DNA of 64,000 nt from Gerris lacustris (taxonomy: Eukaryota > Arthropoda > Insecta > Hemiptera > Gerridae), in NCBI GenBank assembly GCA_951217055.1, contig OX578286.1:28464720-28528719 (forward strand), in the 5' to 3' direction. Numbering within the stretch: position 1 is the first letter of the stretch; every line of letters starts with the position of its first letter. This document shows positions 23,236 through 37,154 of the stretch, in pieces. The position numbers and the translations under genes were made by a program. Below the pieces are notes generated by a model. It made no database searches and was not told where the DNA came from. It saw nothing but the letters and a program-made list of their open reading frames with translations.

Positions 23236-23851
23236 AAATAAAAGTAAAAGATCAGGTTTAAACATAATAAATGTAATTGCATTTTTTTTTTTTTTTTTCA
23301 ACGCCAGACAGTCATTAAAACAAAAAACAAAAAAGTTCCCAATTATTAACAACCAACAATTAATTCCTTTTTTTAAATTTTCCTAAAAGATTTGTTACAT
23401 TTTTTTGTTGTTGTCTTGAAAGGTATGAGGCAATTATTTTTCAGGGTTCTTTTTAAACTACATATTTACCATGGAGTTGCTTTTCAGTGGAGAACTGTGA
23501 GAGGACAATTTAGGAGCTTGGCAAGTAAGTTGAAACGAGTGCTTGACATTGGAAGCAAGAAGAGGTAGGTAAGAGGTTCTTCAAGCTCTCCCCCACCCCA
23601 CATCAGAACATGTTGTTTCTGCATCATTACTGTACAACCGTGATATTACAAGTAGCAACTTCTATTAGTCACTAAGGCTTCACAGCTCTTAAATAACCCC
23701 CTACTAAATATCACACTAATTTAAGACATTTATTACGGATCACAAATGATAATTGCAATAATTTTATCTCAAATGAATACACGTGTAAACAATTGTATTA
23801 GCATAATTAGATATTTCATAGTATTCTTAAAGAATTAGGGGGAGCTTCTAC
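23236..23851. other. Intronic sequence, nothing recognised
   Basis: Includes a T-run at 23282-23299. No exon-like or repeat-like signal stands out. Confidence 0.45.
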
Positions 23852-23940
23852 AGCAAGGATCTCCAAACACAAAACTACGGCCCGTGAGACGTTTTTATTC
23901 GGTCCGCCGCGCCACGAAAAACGTCAACAAATGAACCTGC
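23852..23940 (+). mobile_element. hAT-like terminus fragment
   Basis: cagcaaggatctccaaac followed by actacggcccgtgagacg has the look of hAT (Charlie-type) ends, which read CAG...CCAAAC...CGGCCCG. Only one end is visible. Confidence 0.35.
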
Positions 23941-24097
23941 AAAATGATAAGTTCCCCATAATCAAATGCCATTTCAACAATTAAAAAAGACCAACACGAG
24001 TCATATATAAGTTTCTTTGAAGAGGGTTTCGTTTTTTATTTTTTATACCGGTATTTTACAAAATTTTCTTGAAGTCTATTCTTGGTCTTAAAGGTAT

Positions 24098-25496
24098 AAA
24101 TAAAAATCCCGTCAAGTACTTGCCAGCAAGTTACTAAAAGGGTTTCTTCGGTCATAAGCCTTCATGAGTACATTATTATTATTTATTTATTTATTTATTT
24201 TATTTAAACAAAAATATATTTTTTTTTGTATTTTTGCCTTATTTTTAGGACCTGTCCTAATAGGGTAGTAGGGGAGGGGGAAATTTTTTTGCGTTTTGTT
24301 TTAATTTATTGGGGGGTAAAATGGCCACCATTTTGGAAACAAGATATATTTTTGTAAACCAAATTTCAATACCTTTAAAATGATACCCAACTTTGAAATT
24401 TCAAATGACACAAATTTTGGGGCTCCATAGATACGGCCCCCTAAATTATTTTAAATTTGACTTTTTTTATATCATCTCCTGGAAATATCATTGGATCACA
24501 GAGATGCATATTCTTGTATTTTTGCTTTATTTTTAGGACCTGTCCTAATGGGGTAGCGTGGGGGGGGGACATTTTTTTTTTTTTGCGTTTTGTTTTAATT
24601 TTTTGGGGGGTAAAATGACCGCTATTTTGGAAACAAGATATATTTTTTGTAAACCAAATTTCAATACCTTTAAAATGATACCCAACTTTGAATTTTCAAA
24701 TGACAAAATTTTGGGGCTCCATAGTTACGGCTCCCTAAATATTTTTAAATTTGACTTTTTTGTATCATCTCCCGGAAATATCATTGGACCACAGAGTTGC
24801 ATATTCTTGTATTTTTGCCTTATTTTTAGGACCTGTCCTAATGGGGTAGCGTGGGGGGGGGGGACATTTTTTTTGCGTTTTGTTTTAATTTTTTGGGGGG
24901 TAAAATGGCCGCTATTTGGGAAACACGATATATTTTTGTAAACCAAATTTCAATACCTTTAAAATGATACGTACTTTGAATTTTCAAATGACAAAAATTT
25001 TGGGCTCCATAGCTACGGCCCCCTAAAAATTTTAAAATTGACTTTTTTTAGATCAACTTCCGGAAATTTCATTGAAACACAGAGATATATATCAATGTAT
25101 TTTTGCCTTTTTTAGGACCTATTCTAATGGGGTAGTGCAGGGGGGGGGGGGGGTACATTTTGGGTTTGTTTTAATTTTTTGGGGGGTAAAATGGCCGCCA
25201 TTTTTGAAACGCGATATATATTTGTAATGTACATTTCAATACCTTTGAAATGATACCCAACTTGAGAATTACAAAAAATATAAAATATTGCGATCTATTC
25301 GCAATTGATCGCATAAATTTGGAGTGTTTAAGTCCGCAATAGTTTTTCCTTTTTTGGGCAAAAAAGTTGTATACTAAATTTCAAGTCTATAGCTTCAGTA
25401 GGTCGAGAAATATACTTCAAGATGCGACGGACGGACGGACGGACGAACTACCAAAAGCATAAGGGTTTCTAGGACGACCTTGAAACCCTAAAAACT
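24098..25496 (+). repeat. Family E repeat, four-unit copy
   Basis: Starts aatcccgtcaagtacttgcc and ends aggacgaccttgaaacccta. The body has four units of about 290 bp, each with ttttaggacctgtcctaat, a G-run, ttttggggggtaaaatggcc and a ctccatag...cggccccctaa segment. It ends with a gcaattgatcgc motif and gacggacggacggacg. The same start and end bound the two-unit copy at 41006-42142. Noncoding; no end-repeat or target duplication is certain. Confidence 0.88.
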
Positions 25497-26690
<1,194 letters not shown>

Positions 26691-27101
26691 AAACAGATCA
26701 AGTGTGTGCTAGTCATGGCACAGCGAGGGTCCGTAGGTCACACTGTATAGTTTAAGTAGTACCCTATTAATGGTGTTTTTAAAAATGCTAAAAAGCTTAT
26801 TTTGAACTATCCTATGGGTCTAATATTCTCAAAACACATAAAAAAAACTTCTGATAAAGGATTTTTTTTGACACTGAACCGGACTACAACCATATAAATA
26901 CCTCAAAAAGACCATAATTATAAAAAAACAACCGTATTTTGTCACTAAAAAATAAGATAATATTGTTTTCGAAATTTCCAAAAAGGGGTAACATTACTTT
27001 TGGTCGAAGAATCTTCAGGAATTTTTTCAGATTTTTGGCACTTCACATAAGCGAGATAGAGGGGGGGGGGGGGCACGTTTCACACCCACTTCAAAATTGC
27101 T
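26691..27101 (+). repeat. Dispersed repeat R2, 3'-truncated copy
   Basis: Matches the first 400 bp of 1571-2308, including the G-run and cacgtttcacacccac, then breaks off. Confidence 0.85.
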
Positions 27102-27374
27102 CCCCTTGGTTCTAAACAATAGTCTGCCCTACAAAAGTCTCAAAGGTTTCTGTGCCTCCCCAAGACATTGAGACTCCTGGGGCATCTTAATTGTTGATTA
27201 GTCAAAGGGATATGATCACAATATATTTATATCAATCAGATACATACACAAGTATGATATAGCCGAGGGGATTAATTATAGCGAGGATACTATGACTTTT
27301 TGCTCCCGCGGTACCTACGTAAAACATTTTTCCTCAAAAAGGAAGAAAAATTGTAAAAGAAAAAGCTGTTGTAC

Positions 27375-27549
27375 CTTGTTGGTTATGGTTGTTGCCGTGC
27401 CTCTGGCCGATCTTGACAGACTGATTCCTGTAGGTAGACCATGCCTGTACGGTAGACCAGGTCAGAACTAGCCAGTAGATCAGTGATATCTGCATTCCTT
27501 GCACTTAGAATCACAGATCGATCTTCTCTTTACACCATCACACCATTAT
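27375..27549 (-). CDS. Coding exon 1 with signal peptide (same gene as 18226-18543)
   Basis: On the minus strand an acceptor tgttttag|ATAATGG is at 27550, then 54 bases of untranslated leader, ATG at 27495-27493, and 40 codons plus one base to the donor CAACAAG|gtacaa at 27374. The peptide starts MQISLIYWLVLTWSTVQA, a short N-region, a hydrophobic core and small residues before a likely cleavage, then a basic and Asn/His-rich stretch (VKIGQRHGNNHNQQ). This suits the secreted N-terminus of a membrane receptor. The phase-1 donor fits the phase-1 entry of the exon at 18226-18543. Upstream leader exon(s) and promoter are not identified. Composition is clearly more GC-rich than the surroundings. 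Confidence 0.7.
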
Positions 27550-27604
27550 CTAAAACATACAAAATACTAAATTAACTATTTCAGTAAGATAATTTTAAGT
27601 CTAT

Positions 27605-27888
27605 TAATTATAATATATAATATATAATATATAATATATAATATATAATATATAATATATAATATATAATATATAATATATAATATATAATATATAATAT
27701 ATAATATATAATATATAATATATAATATATAATATATAATATATAATATATAATATATAATATATAATATATAATATATAATATATAATATATAATATAT
27801 AATATATAATATATAATATATAATATATAATATATAATATATAATATATAATATATAATATATAATATATAATATATAATATATAATA
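27605..27888. repeat. Heptamer satellite (TAATATA)n
   Basis: About 40 perfect copies of a 7-bp AT-only unit, continued for about 30 bp at 28245-28276 beyond an inserted element. Confidence 0.97.
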
Positions 27889-27889
27889 T

Positions 27890-28244
27890 GAGGCGTTCCG
27901 AATACGAAGGGCGAACTCAACATACAACATTTTTTTTTTTTTTTTTTCCTTACCATCGTTTAGGGTCTAAGATTTAGCCTGTAAAGTTTTTTGTTGAGTT
28001 CGCCTTTAATTCCACTTAAAATTACTGGTTTAAACTTGTAGGAGAGGTTTGAATCGTCTATAAGTAGGCGAATACGAAGGGCGAACTCCACATCTAACTC
28101 CCCAAGTCCCCCACTTCTCTTATAAAAATTCTATGACTGTTAATATGCTTTTTTGTTGAGTTCGCCCAATGCTTTAAAACATTAATTTCAATTTTTCTCA
28201 AAATCACCATTTGTTGAGTTCGCCCTTCGTATTCGGAACGCCTC
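27890..28244. mobile_element. Fold-back MITE inserted in the heptamer satellite
   Basis: Ends gaggcgttccgaatacgaag and its exact complement, flanked by satellite DNA on both sides, so it inserted after the array formed. Inside, the module cgaatacgaagggcgaactc recurs (28070) and its inverted counterpart gttgagttcgcc recurs at about 27993, 28155 and 28212, giving alternating inverted modules. Noncoding. Confidence 0.88.
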
Positions 28245-28276
28245 ATATATAATATATAATATATAATATATAATAG

Positions 28277-29000
28277 ATTCGAATTTGAATAGTCTACATT
28301 TTAGAATTTTTTAATCTAGAGGGTAGCGCCCCCAAATTTTATAAACTTCTATAAATTCCACTAAAAACTCATAATCCACTTTGTTCTCATTTTAAGAGTT
28401 ATAAAACTTTTAAAAATTTAGGTAAAATAATATTATTAAAACGTTATAATATAACTATTATAAAAGTGAGTAAAACTCAACATAATTTTGACTTTGAAGC
28501 TTTGAAGGTACTAAGATTTGCACCCAAGAACCTGTTTAAAGAACAAGTGTAAACTTAAAATATCCTTCACATATTAAAATAAAAACTTAAGTGCTTTAAT
28601 GATGTCTTCAAATGATATTAATCAAAAGAATTAAAGAAATAAGTGAAAGATCATAACTTAAACTTAATATGTACTGTCAATTCATTTACTTGCATTTAAA
28701 TTACATTTAATGCATCGAATTTAATAAAGGAATAATAATGAACACCAGCTTAAATTGAACTGTTTAAAAAGTATATTGTTAAATCACAAAAAAAAACTAT
28801 TAAATCAGCGGAAACTATCCCTTCAGAACAGTAAAACAAAACGAATTAGTTTTGTTTTGTTTATAATCTGACACCTGACTGAACAAAGTGGGGAAACCAG
28901 GGAATTACGTCTCTGGCTACATGAATATATTGTTAACTATATATGTACCCGGAAACGCACCGAGATCCACTACCTGTGAATCCACCCTAAAAACACTATA
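28277..29000. other. Unassigned AT-rich sequence
   Basis: Nothing recognised. Confidence 0.5.
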
Positions 29001-29650
29001 AGGGCTCATTCACACTGGGATTCCGGAATGCGATTAGTGTGTGAGATTCAAAAAAGTATCAAGATTCAGTATCTCGGAGCTTCTTCACCCCACTTTTCCT
29101 AGTTTGATCCCACTTTTATTATACACTAACATATATGTATTTAAATTGTTTAAATAATTAATTATATAATATTTATTATTATATTCATAATTAACGTATA
29201 TATAAAACGATTGAAAAAAATAAATATATTATTAAATAATATATTACATTGATTTATTAATATATTTATATAAATAAAATATTTTATATAACGTAAATAA
29301 AATTATTTATAATAAAATATAATAATTAATGATATTACAGTAATTATTATGAATTTATAATTTAAATATTTTATTTAAAGAAAATAAATAGCAAGAGGAT
29401 TGAAGCGGAATGCGATTCGGAATCGCCTAGTCTGAATGGACCCATATAGCGCAATGTATCATGAGCCGCTTTCTAAGAGGAATTCTAAAAAGAATCGAGG
29501 AGGCTCACGGGGACGGGATACTCGATTTGAGAATCTCATACCGGAATCGTAGTCTGAATGGACATAAGCACAATACATAAGCCGCTTGGTATCATTAGAA
29601 TCTTCGATTCGGGAATCGCATTCCGGAATCTCTAGTGTGAAGGAGGCCTT
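29001..29650. mobile_element. Inverted-repeat MITE (650 bp)
   Basis: Left end agggctcattcacact...ttccggaatgcgatt pairs with right end aatcgcattccggaatct...agtgtgaaggaggcctt. Internal copies of gattc.ggaatcg and tagtctgaatgga add sub-terminal repeats. Target duplication not resolved (TA or TAA next to the ends). Resembles PIF/Harbinger or ISL2EU-type MITEs; class uncertain. Confidence 0.75.
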
Positions 29651-30291
<641 letters not shown>

Positions 30292-30431
30292 TTTTCCTTG
30301 ATACTGCGATAAAATTTAAAGAATACCACAAGTAATTATTGTAATAACTAATAACTTTATTCTTTACTCTTTTAAACCCAAAGTAGAGAATATTTGAATA
30401 AAATACAAGTTTCTTCTATAATATAAGATAG

Positions 30432-30852
30432 TCAATTAGTGTTGCACATAGCTTCCTCTACATAGCTATTTCGAATGCTTTAATGATTTTATTTACCAAA
30501 TATTATTTTTAATGCCTAAAAACAGATCCGCACTTTTGAAGATATAAGTGTAAATAAATGTATGTTTGTGCGCATGTGGAAGAGAAACGAATTGGCGCAG
30601 AAGGTTGAAACTTATATGGGACTAATAATGACCTACCTTCCAAATTTCGATAAAATTGGACGAGTAGTTTTTAAGATATGTTGCTTAGCAAAAATTGAGC
30701 GACTCACCGACAAACAAACATGGAACCAAAAATGTTCTCAAATTACTGAAACGGATTTCTGTTTTGAATTTTTGAAATCAGAGACCTAAATTTTTCGTTC
30801 TCCAGAACCATCACAATATCTTCCGTTACCTTTGGTAAGCTCTGAAGCAATA
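30432..30852 (+). repeat. Family A repeat
   Basis: Left end partly lost; the right two-thirds is well preserved to ttccgttacctttggtaagc. Confidence 0.85.
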
Positions 30853-31304
30853 AAGTTACGTAATGTTCAGTTTAATAAAATTGCGAGATAAGCAAAATAA
30901 ATATTTTTATTTACTTTATAAAAAATAATTTATTTTTAAAAAAGGGTACGGCTAAAAAAAACACAAATGTTCCTTTTACTTTTGTGGTTTCCCTCAAAAA
31001 AATTCACTTCGTAAGCCAATATTTTTTGTGTTTTGCCCCGAAGCCTGATTTATATTTATTTACTTCAAGCAAAAAGTATTTTTATACTTTATTTTTATAA
31101 GGTCAGATATGTAAGGACGAAGGCCTTGACCCACCAAACCGCCCTTTCCAACTGCCCATCACCCTATCTGAGGTCTCTACTTTATAAAATAAATAATGTC
31201 CTTTTACAAATATTGGGTTTCGTATTTTTATTTTTATAAATAATATGTAGAAATATATTGAGTCATAAAGAAGTTATGGTGAAGTAAACGAAAGTTTCCA
31301 CAAC

Positions 31305-31310
<6 letters not shown>

Positions 31311-31393
<83 letters not shown>

Positions 31394-31424
31394 GTATATT
31401 ATATATACTATATATATATATAAT

Positions 31425-31502
<78 letters not shown>
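31311..31502. repeat. (TA)n microsatellite with interruption
   Basis: Two long TA tracts around a degenerate tctgtatattatatatacta centre. Confidence 0.95.
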
Positions 31503-31503
<1 letters not shown>

Positions 31504-31979
31504 AGACAAATATATAAAAGACAGTTTCGTTGTTATTTGAGTATATGTACTATGTATTTATTTTTCCATAAAGGAATAAATGAAGGAAAAAAAGATACCA
31601 GGAGTGAAATTTTATTTACTTTTATTTCGTTCCAACAAAACTCTGTTAGAGGTAAAAGCTTGGTCCGGTTCATGTAACATATTATGTAAATAGACCAAAA
31701 TATACAATGAACAAAAGAGTTAAATCAAACATATGTGTATTTGGCTATAAATAATAAAAATATAAAACTTAAAATAAAGTAAGGAATATTTTTGTAGCAT
31801 CCTAATTTTATTCATTTGAGAAAAAGCTAAATATTAAACAAATTCTTGAAAACACCCTGTGTTAAATATATTCTTTTTTAAAAATACGTCTGAGTTGATG
31901 TTATTGCGGTGTAATTCTGACTTAATTTAATTATATAGGCATTAAGATTAAGAGTATTAAAATACATTTTTTAGTAATA
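31503..31979. other. Unassigned AT-rich sequence
   Basis: Nothing recognised. Confidence 0.5.
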
Positions 31980-32305
31980 CAAAAATACGTATGGTGTCGA
32001 AGGACACCCGGTAGAAACGAAGTTCCTGACGCTTTTCATTAAATATAAAATATAAAATCACACTGCTAAGTAGGTATACAATGCTAACTACTTATACAAT
32101 GCTAACTACTTATACATGGCGGAGTTAGAAAAGAGACAAATATTTAAAAAAAAATACGTGTGGTGTCGGGGGACACCCGGTAGGAACGAAGTTCCTTACA
32201 TTTATCATTAAATATACATTTTAAAATCACACTGCTAAGTACGTATACATTGCTAACTACTTATAGATTTAGGTGGAGTTAGAAAAGAGACAAAATTAAA
32301 AGTAA
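31980..32305. repeat. Tandem duplication, unit about 170 bp x 2
   Basis: Each unit carries a tggtgtcg..ggacacccggta segment, acgaagttcct, ctgctaagta and gttagaaaagagac. The second unit starts near 32152. The short inverted part gtgtc...gacac suggests a small hairpin in each unit. Confidence 0.88.
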
Positions 32306-32379
32306 CGAACTGTTTGTACCTAGCAAGAGTTAAGGCAAAATTAAAAGAAAATCATTATTTGTATAATTAAAGCAAGCGT

Positions 32380-33165
32380 CTTACTATAAATATATATCAA
32401 AAATAAGAAAAAGTTGATCATGATGAGTTTATAGTGAAAGAGTACGTTTGTTAAAGGAGTTTGGATTGAAATAGGACTATTTTCTACCTACCCGCCAATT
32501 AATTTAAAATATTATAAAATATATCTCTTCCCTACTCTCTACTCTACAGCTTCTGCTTGTATCAGGGTGAAATTTTACATGATTATATTTTATTTATTTA
32601 CAAATCAAAGTGACATTTTTGACATATATAACAAAAATAATCAAAACAAGTCAAATAACAGGCTTCCTTAATAACACTTTTCCCCGTCTTTTAAAGCTTA
32701 AGTTTAAGCGAGCGTTGCGCGTGAACGCTTGGGCGGATAACATTTTCCGATGAACTCAGCCTGGGCATTGGTAAAATGAACATGTGTACCAAATTTCAAC
32801 TAACGCAGTGAGCTTTTACTTAAGTTATCGTCATCTGTAGATTTCGTGACGGATTTTGCGTGACAGTGATTTTGTGACGGTGATTTTGTGACGGTTATTT
32901 TGTGACGCTGATTTTGGTCGTTTTTTTCGGATTCACTCCCGGGCTCCAGAACGTGCCATAAGGAACTTAACTCCAAAAGCATTTTTTTTATCATATATAT
33001 AATATTGAGAAAAGTTTATCATGATGAGTTGATAGTTAAAGAGTATGGTAGTAGTGGAGTCAGTCCCTAACACATTTAAGTCCCAGCCTACTCCATTTGA
33101 AAATTTTTACAATATATTACTTCACTGCACAAATACGTCTGCGTGTATCAGGTTGAAATGTTACA
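32380..33165. repeat. Segment pair flanking a family B insertion
   Basis: 32395-32590 and 33002-33165 are diverged copies of the same sequence (atcatgatgagtt.atagt.aaagagta ... tgtatcagg.tgaaat). Family B lies between them. Confidence 0.65.
32690..32985 (+). repeat. Family B repeat
   Basis: Full-looking copy from gcgagcgttgcgcgtgaacg through a triplicated ttttgtgacg segment to ctcccgggctccagaacgtg. Noncoding. Confidence 0.88.
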
Positions 33166-33423
33166 TGCCTGTTTCAATTGTTCATTGTACATCAGACGAT
33201 GTGTATTATACATGAAGTTTTATTAAAATCGTTACGTTATAACGTCTTTTTGGTTTGAAGTGTTAATAACTGTTTAAGTTCAGATAATAATTAAGACGTT
33301 TGTTTACTCATTTGGCCTGATAATAGTAGCCATAAAACTAATCAAAATTATTCACAATATTTTGGCTAAACTATAGAATACAGAGCCAATTTTTATAAGC
33401 GTCATCTCACAAGTGATATTCCA

Positions 33424-33546
33424 TAAAGGTTATCTGTCCAAAAGTTATTTAGACAAAGGTTATCTGTCCAAAAGTTACTTAGACAACGGTTATCTGTCCA
33501 AAAGTTACTGAGGCAAAGGTTATCTGTCCAAAAGTTATTTAGACAA
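33424..33546. repeat. Minisatellite, unit about 30 bp x 4
   Basis: Units of aaaggttatctgtccaaaag followed by ttatttagac. Confidence 0.93.
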
Positions 33547-34129
33547 AGGAATATTATTTCTCCAGTCATATTTAATATCAATACATATTTATTTCTCGGT
33601 GTGAAGAAAGTAGTAGAAATAAAGTTTGTTAAGGATCTCTATTTCAAACACAGATTTGATTTCTGATAGAATATATATTTTATTCTATTTTATATATTTT
33701 AAATATTGTTAGTATATGTGTGTGTGTATAAGCTAAAATTTCAGAGGAATCATGTTCAGACAACTAAAATATATTACAAAGAAAAAAAACACATTTTTTT
33801 TATTTAGAATGTCACAGGATTTATTTTATGTATTTTAGTGATTTTTTTCCCCTCCCAGCCAAAAGCTTAAAACCAAAAAGCCAGAGAAAGCTACATGATC
33901 CATTTTTTAAATTTTTTTTTCCAAAATAAAGTTATTCGAGAAACGTGAGATAAGCCGAGTCTCTTTTATTTTACCAACTGTGAAAAGTTATATTTCCCTA
34001 GAAACAGATGTTCGTGACAGATATCTAGGGAATTTTTAAAATGTTTTTCCCTCTCTTTTACAATTGTAAACTACAGAATTCATTTTTTATTATTTCTCTT
34101 CTTTTCTAAGTTGTATTTACATTTCACAA
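33547..34129. other. Unassigned AT-rich sequence
   Basis: Nothing recognised. Confidence 0.5.
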
Positions 34130-34525
34130 GTTTCTCTGATGAAATTAAAGTGTCCCTAATGAAATTAGAGCGTCTCTAAATAAAATTAGAGTGTATCTTA
34201 AGAAATTAGAGTGTCTCCAACGAAAGTAGAGTGTCTATAATGAACTTAATTAGAGTGTCTAAATGAAATAGAGTGTCTCTAAATAAAATTAGTGTCTCTA
34301 AATAAAAGTAGAGTGTCTCTAAATGAAATAGAGTGTCTCCAAATTAAAGTAGTGTCTATAATGAACTTAATTGGTGCCTTTATATGAAATAGAGTGTCTC
34401 TAAATGAAATTAGAGTGTCTCTAAATTAAATTAGAGTTATGTAAATGAAATTAGAGTGTCTATAATGAACTTAGAGTGTCTCTAAACGAAACTAGAGTGT
34501 CTCTTAATGAAATTAGAGCCACTAA
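34130..34525. repeat. Minisatellite, unit about 20 bp
   Basis: About 19 variants of gtgtctctaaatgaaattag, some with internal single-base losses. Confidence 0.93.
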
Positions 34526-35142
34526 TTAGAATTTCAGTGTTTTAAATAACAATAGTGATGTTACAAGTGAAACATAATTGGATCAAACAGATCTTACTAT
34601 CCATATTTTTTTTCATAAATTTTGACTTATAATCAAATTGGTTTCGTTTTCTTGTTAAAAATTCTCTTACGTTACTCAAAGAACTGTTTCATCTTTCTAT
34701 TGAATTTGTTACAAAAAGTTACAGAGAAATATAAAGATAAAAAGATAAAAATATTTTTATGTACATATTAATATATAAAAGTGACTTATACTAAAAAGGA
34801 TAACTTTAATAAATGCTTACATAGATACACAATCAAAAATAATCGTATTGTTCATTCACATCGCAAGTTATTCCAATGTATATACCAATATATATACTTA
34901 TATACGATATCATATTATATATACTCCTTTAAGAATATCTAAATGATATATTGTATTTATTTATATAAGTTGAAACTCTATTATTATCTGCTCAATGCAA
35001 AAAGAAAATATACAGTTGATAAATCGTCAGAAAGAACTAATATTTTCTTATTTTCAAGACTTTCAGCCAGACAACATTAAGATATAATATTCATACGTCA
35101 TCTGTTATCTGGGTATTCCAGTTAATATGGTTGTATATCCGG

Positions 35143-35147
<5 letters not shown>
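34526..35147. other. Unassigned AT-rich sequence
   Basis: Nothing recognised. Confidence 0.5.

Positions 35148-35221
<74 letters not shown>
35148..35221. repeat. (TA)n microsatellite
   Basis: Directly abuts the fold-back unit that carries a hammerhead motif. Confidence 0.97.
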
Positions 35222-35225
<4 letters not shown>

Positions 35226-35706
35226 CAATGTAATACCGTGTTTTTGCACACTGCTATAGGCTACACAATTTGTGAGAGACACCAAGGGATGTGCCACTCA
35301 AGCGGTGCGTCATTAAGATGTTGGCTCGGCATTAGGCCATGTCCTGCATCGTTTCGTCGCGTCCGACTCATCAGGGGCCCGACGATGCCCACCCAACTCT
35401 GAACCTAATGTAGACCAAGAAGATCAGATATAGGACTTATCAGAGACGAGCGTGCTCTCATACCACCATTCTTGCTTGGCTGGCAAAACACATCAGCAAT
35501 GTAATACCGTGTTTTTGCACACTGCATCTACTATAGGTTCAGAGTTGGGTGGGCATCACCGGGCCCCTGATGAGTCGGTCGCGAAGAAACGCAGGACATG
35601 GCGTAATGCCGAGCCAACATCTTAATGACGCAATGTCTGATGTTGGAACAGTTCCTATGGGTCACGCTTGCGTGGCACATCCCTTGGTGTCTCTCACAAA
35701 TTGTGT
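35222..35706. mobile_element. Fold-back unit of unknown class carrying hammerhead motifs
   Basis: A GC-richer island between two (TA)n tracts. The segment 35263-35405 (acacaatttgtgagagacac through agttgggtgggc read inverted) is repeated in opposite orientation at 35537-35706. A 32-bp motif cagcaatgtaataccgtg... is repeated directly at 35222 and 35492. The centre (35406-35491) is unique. No transposase or reverse transcriptase is seen. The hammerhead core occurs in both arms: intact on the minus strand in the left arm, degenerate on the plus strand in the right arm (35553-35590). Confidence 0.75.
35346..35388 (-). ncRNA. Hammerhead ribozyme-like motif 3, reduced helix I
   Basis: Minus strand in order: GCATCGT (35388-35382) pairs with ACGATGC (35352-35346) as a 7-bp helix III; C at 35381 gives a GUC cleavage triplet; GGGCCC (35380-35375); CTGATGA (35374-35368); helix II GTCG-gacg-CGAC (35367-35356); GAA (35355-35353). 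All conserved core bases are present. GGGCCC leaves no loop for helix I in cis, but it is self-complementary, so pairing between two RNAs is possible. Self-cleavage is inferred, not shown. Confidence 0.65.
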
Positions 35707-35802
<96 letters not shown>

Positions 35803-35909
35803 TATATATAAAATATATATATAAAATATTCTATAAAAATTAATAGATAACAAATAAGATTTGAAAGAACTTTTCAACAATTTTAAAAATAAGGATATAT
35901 GTTTTTTGG

Positions 35910-35956
<47 letters not shown>
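35707..35956. repeat. (TA)n microsatellites
   Basis: Interrupted TA tracts at 35706-35830 and 35912-35956 around AT-rich sequence. Confidence 0.95.
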
Positions 35957-35962
<6 letters not shown>

Positions 35963-35968
35963 CATATA

Positions 35969-36729
35969 CAGGGTGGTCCAAAAGTCCCCCCCCCCCCTCT
36001 TAACTTTTGAACGGTTTGAGATAGATTAATGAAACTTGGGGAATCTCTACCATGCAAAGGGAAGTTTGTTTTCATGCAATCACCCACTAGGGGCAACCAC
36101 CCACTTTGCCCCCAGGCCAACCAACTTCAGAATTTCAAATTGGAATGTATATTTTTGATAGCATATTTGGATTCTACGGTGAAAAATAATAAACTTTTAC
36201 TTGTAACTATTTTTTCTATCTCCAATATTTTGCCCCCTACAGGGGGGTAAAGATAGCGAAATAACCCTTCCGAAATAGTAAAAAAAATAACACTTAGAAC
36301 GTTATAAAATCTAAACGGTTTGAAATAAAGTCATGGAACTTGGGGGATCTTTACCATGTAAAGGGAAGTGTGTAATCATCCACTCGCGTACTAGGGGCAA
36401 CCCCCATTTTGCCCCCAGGCGCTGAAATCTACCATTTTTATACCTTCCCCCCCCCCCTATAGGGGGCAAAATATTGGAGATAGAAAAAATAGTTACAAGT
36501 AAAAGTTTATTATTTTTCACTGTAGAATCCAAATATGCTATCAAAAATATACATTCCAATTTGAAATTCTGAAGTTGGGTGGCCTGGGGGCAAAGTGGGT
36601 GGTTGCCCCTAGTGGGTGATTGCATGAAAACAAACTTTCCTTTGCATGGTAGAGATTCCCCAAGTTTCATTAATCTATCTCAAACCGTTCAAAAGTTAAG
36701 AGGGGGGGGGGGACTTTTGGACCACCCTG
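35969..36729. mobile_element. Fold-back MITE with mariner-type ends (761 bp)
   Basis: Begins CAGGGTGGTCCAAAAGTCCC and ends with its complement, with TA on both sides. The outer arms (35969-36243 and 36455-36729) pair almost perfectly. The middle (36300-36420) is a diverged direct copy of the left arm (ggaacttggg..atctttaccatg). Poly-C/poly-G runs lie just inside both ends. The open frames at 36029 and 36311 are the two arms, not genes. Confidence 0.9.
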
Positions 36730-37154
36730 TATAAATATAGTTATTCAAGATATATTCTTGGAATATGTATGTGGAATGTGAGGGAATAAACGCCAGGGTA
36801 TATAGTACGTGTCAGGAATATCTTTTTGGTGAGCTGTAGATTCGTCAAGGGATGATATTATTTTTGCTGAATTCCTTCCTCTTGTCATACAAGTGTAAAT
36901 GTTTGTACAAATTTAAATGTTATATTTAATAATAAATAGATTAATTTTATGAGAAATAAATAATGTCTTAAACAATAAGATTCAACCCAGCTTACATAAA
37001 CTTTTTGACACCGAACTAATTTGTGCATTATTTACCTTTTAAATAATTAATTCTGAACTAATCTGATTTTAATATCTACTATTATATTTACTCATATTAT
37101 TTAAAAGATGAAAGTTTTTTAAAAATATTAATTAAGAATATATTTTTCTATTAT
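36730..37154. other. Unassigned AT-rich sequence
   Basis: Nothing recognised. Confidence 0.5.

Noticed and set aside
33424..33546. CRISPR-like spaced repeats (also 37155-37415 and 15600-15772).
   Set aside because: Contiguous minisatellites without unique spacers in a eukaryotic sequence.
35091..36120. Long open frames of alternating Ile-Tyr in (TA)n tracts (also at 27576-27956, 30108-30331, 48107-48397, 63208-63420).
   Set aside because: They are translations of dinucleotide or heptamer repeats and have no coding signal.
36029..36670. Two frames starting [13 protein letters not shown] on opposite strands.
   Set aside because: They are the two arms of one inverted-repeat MITE.
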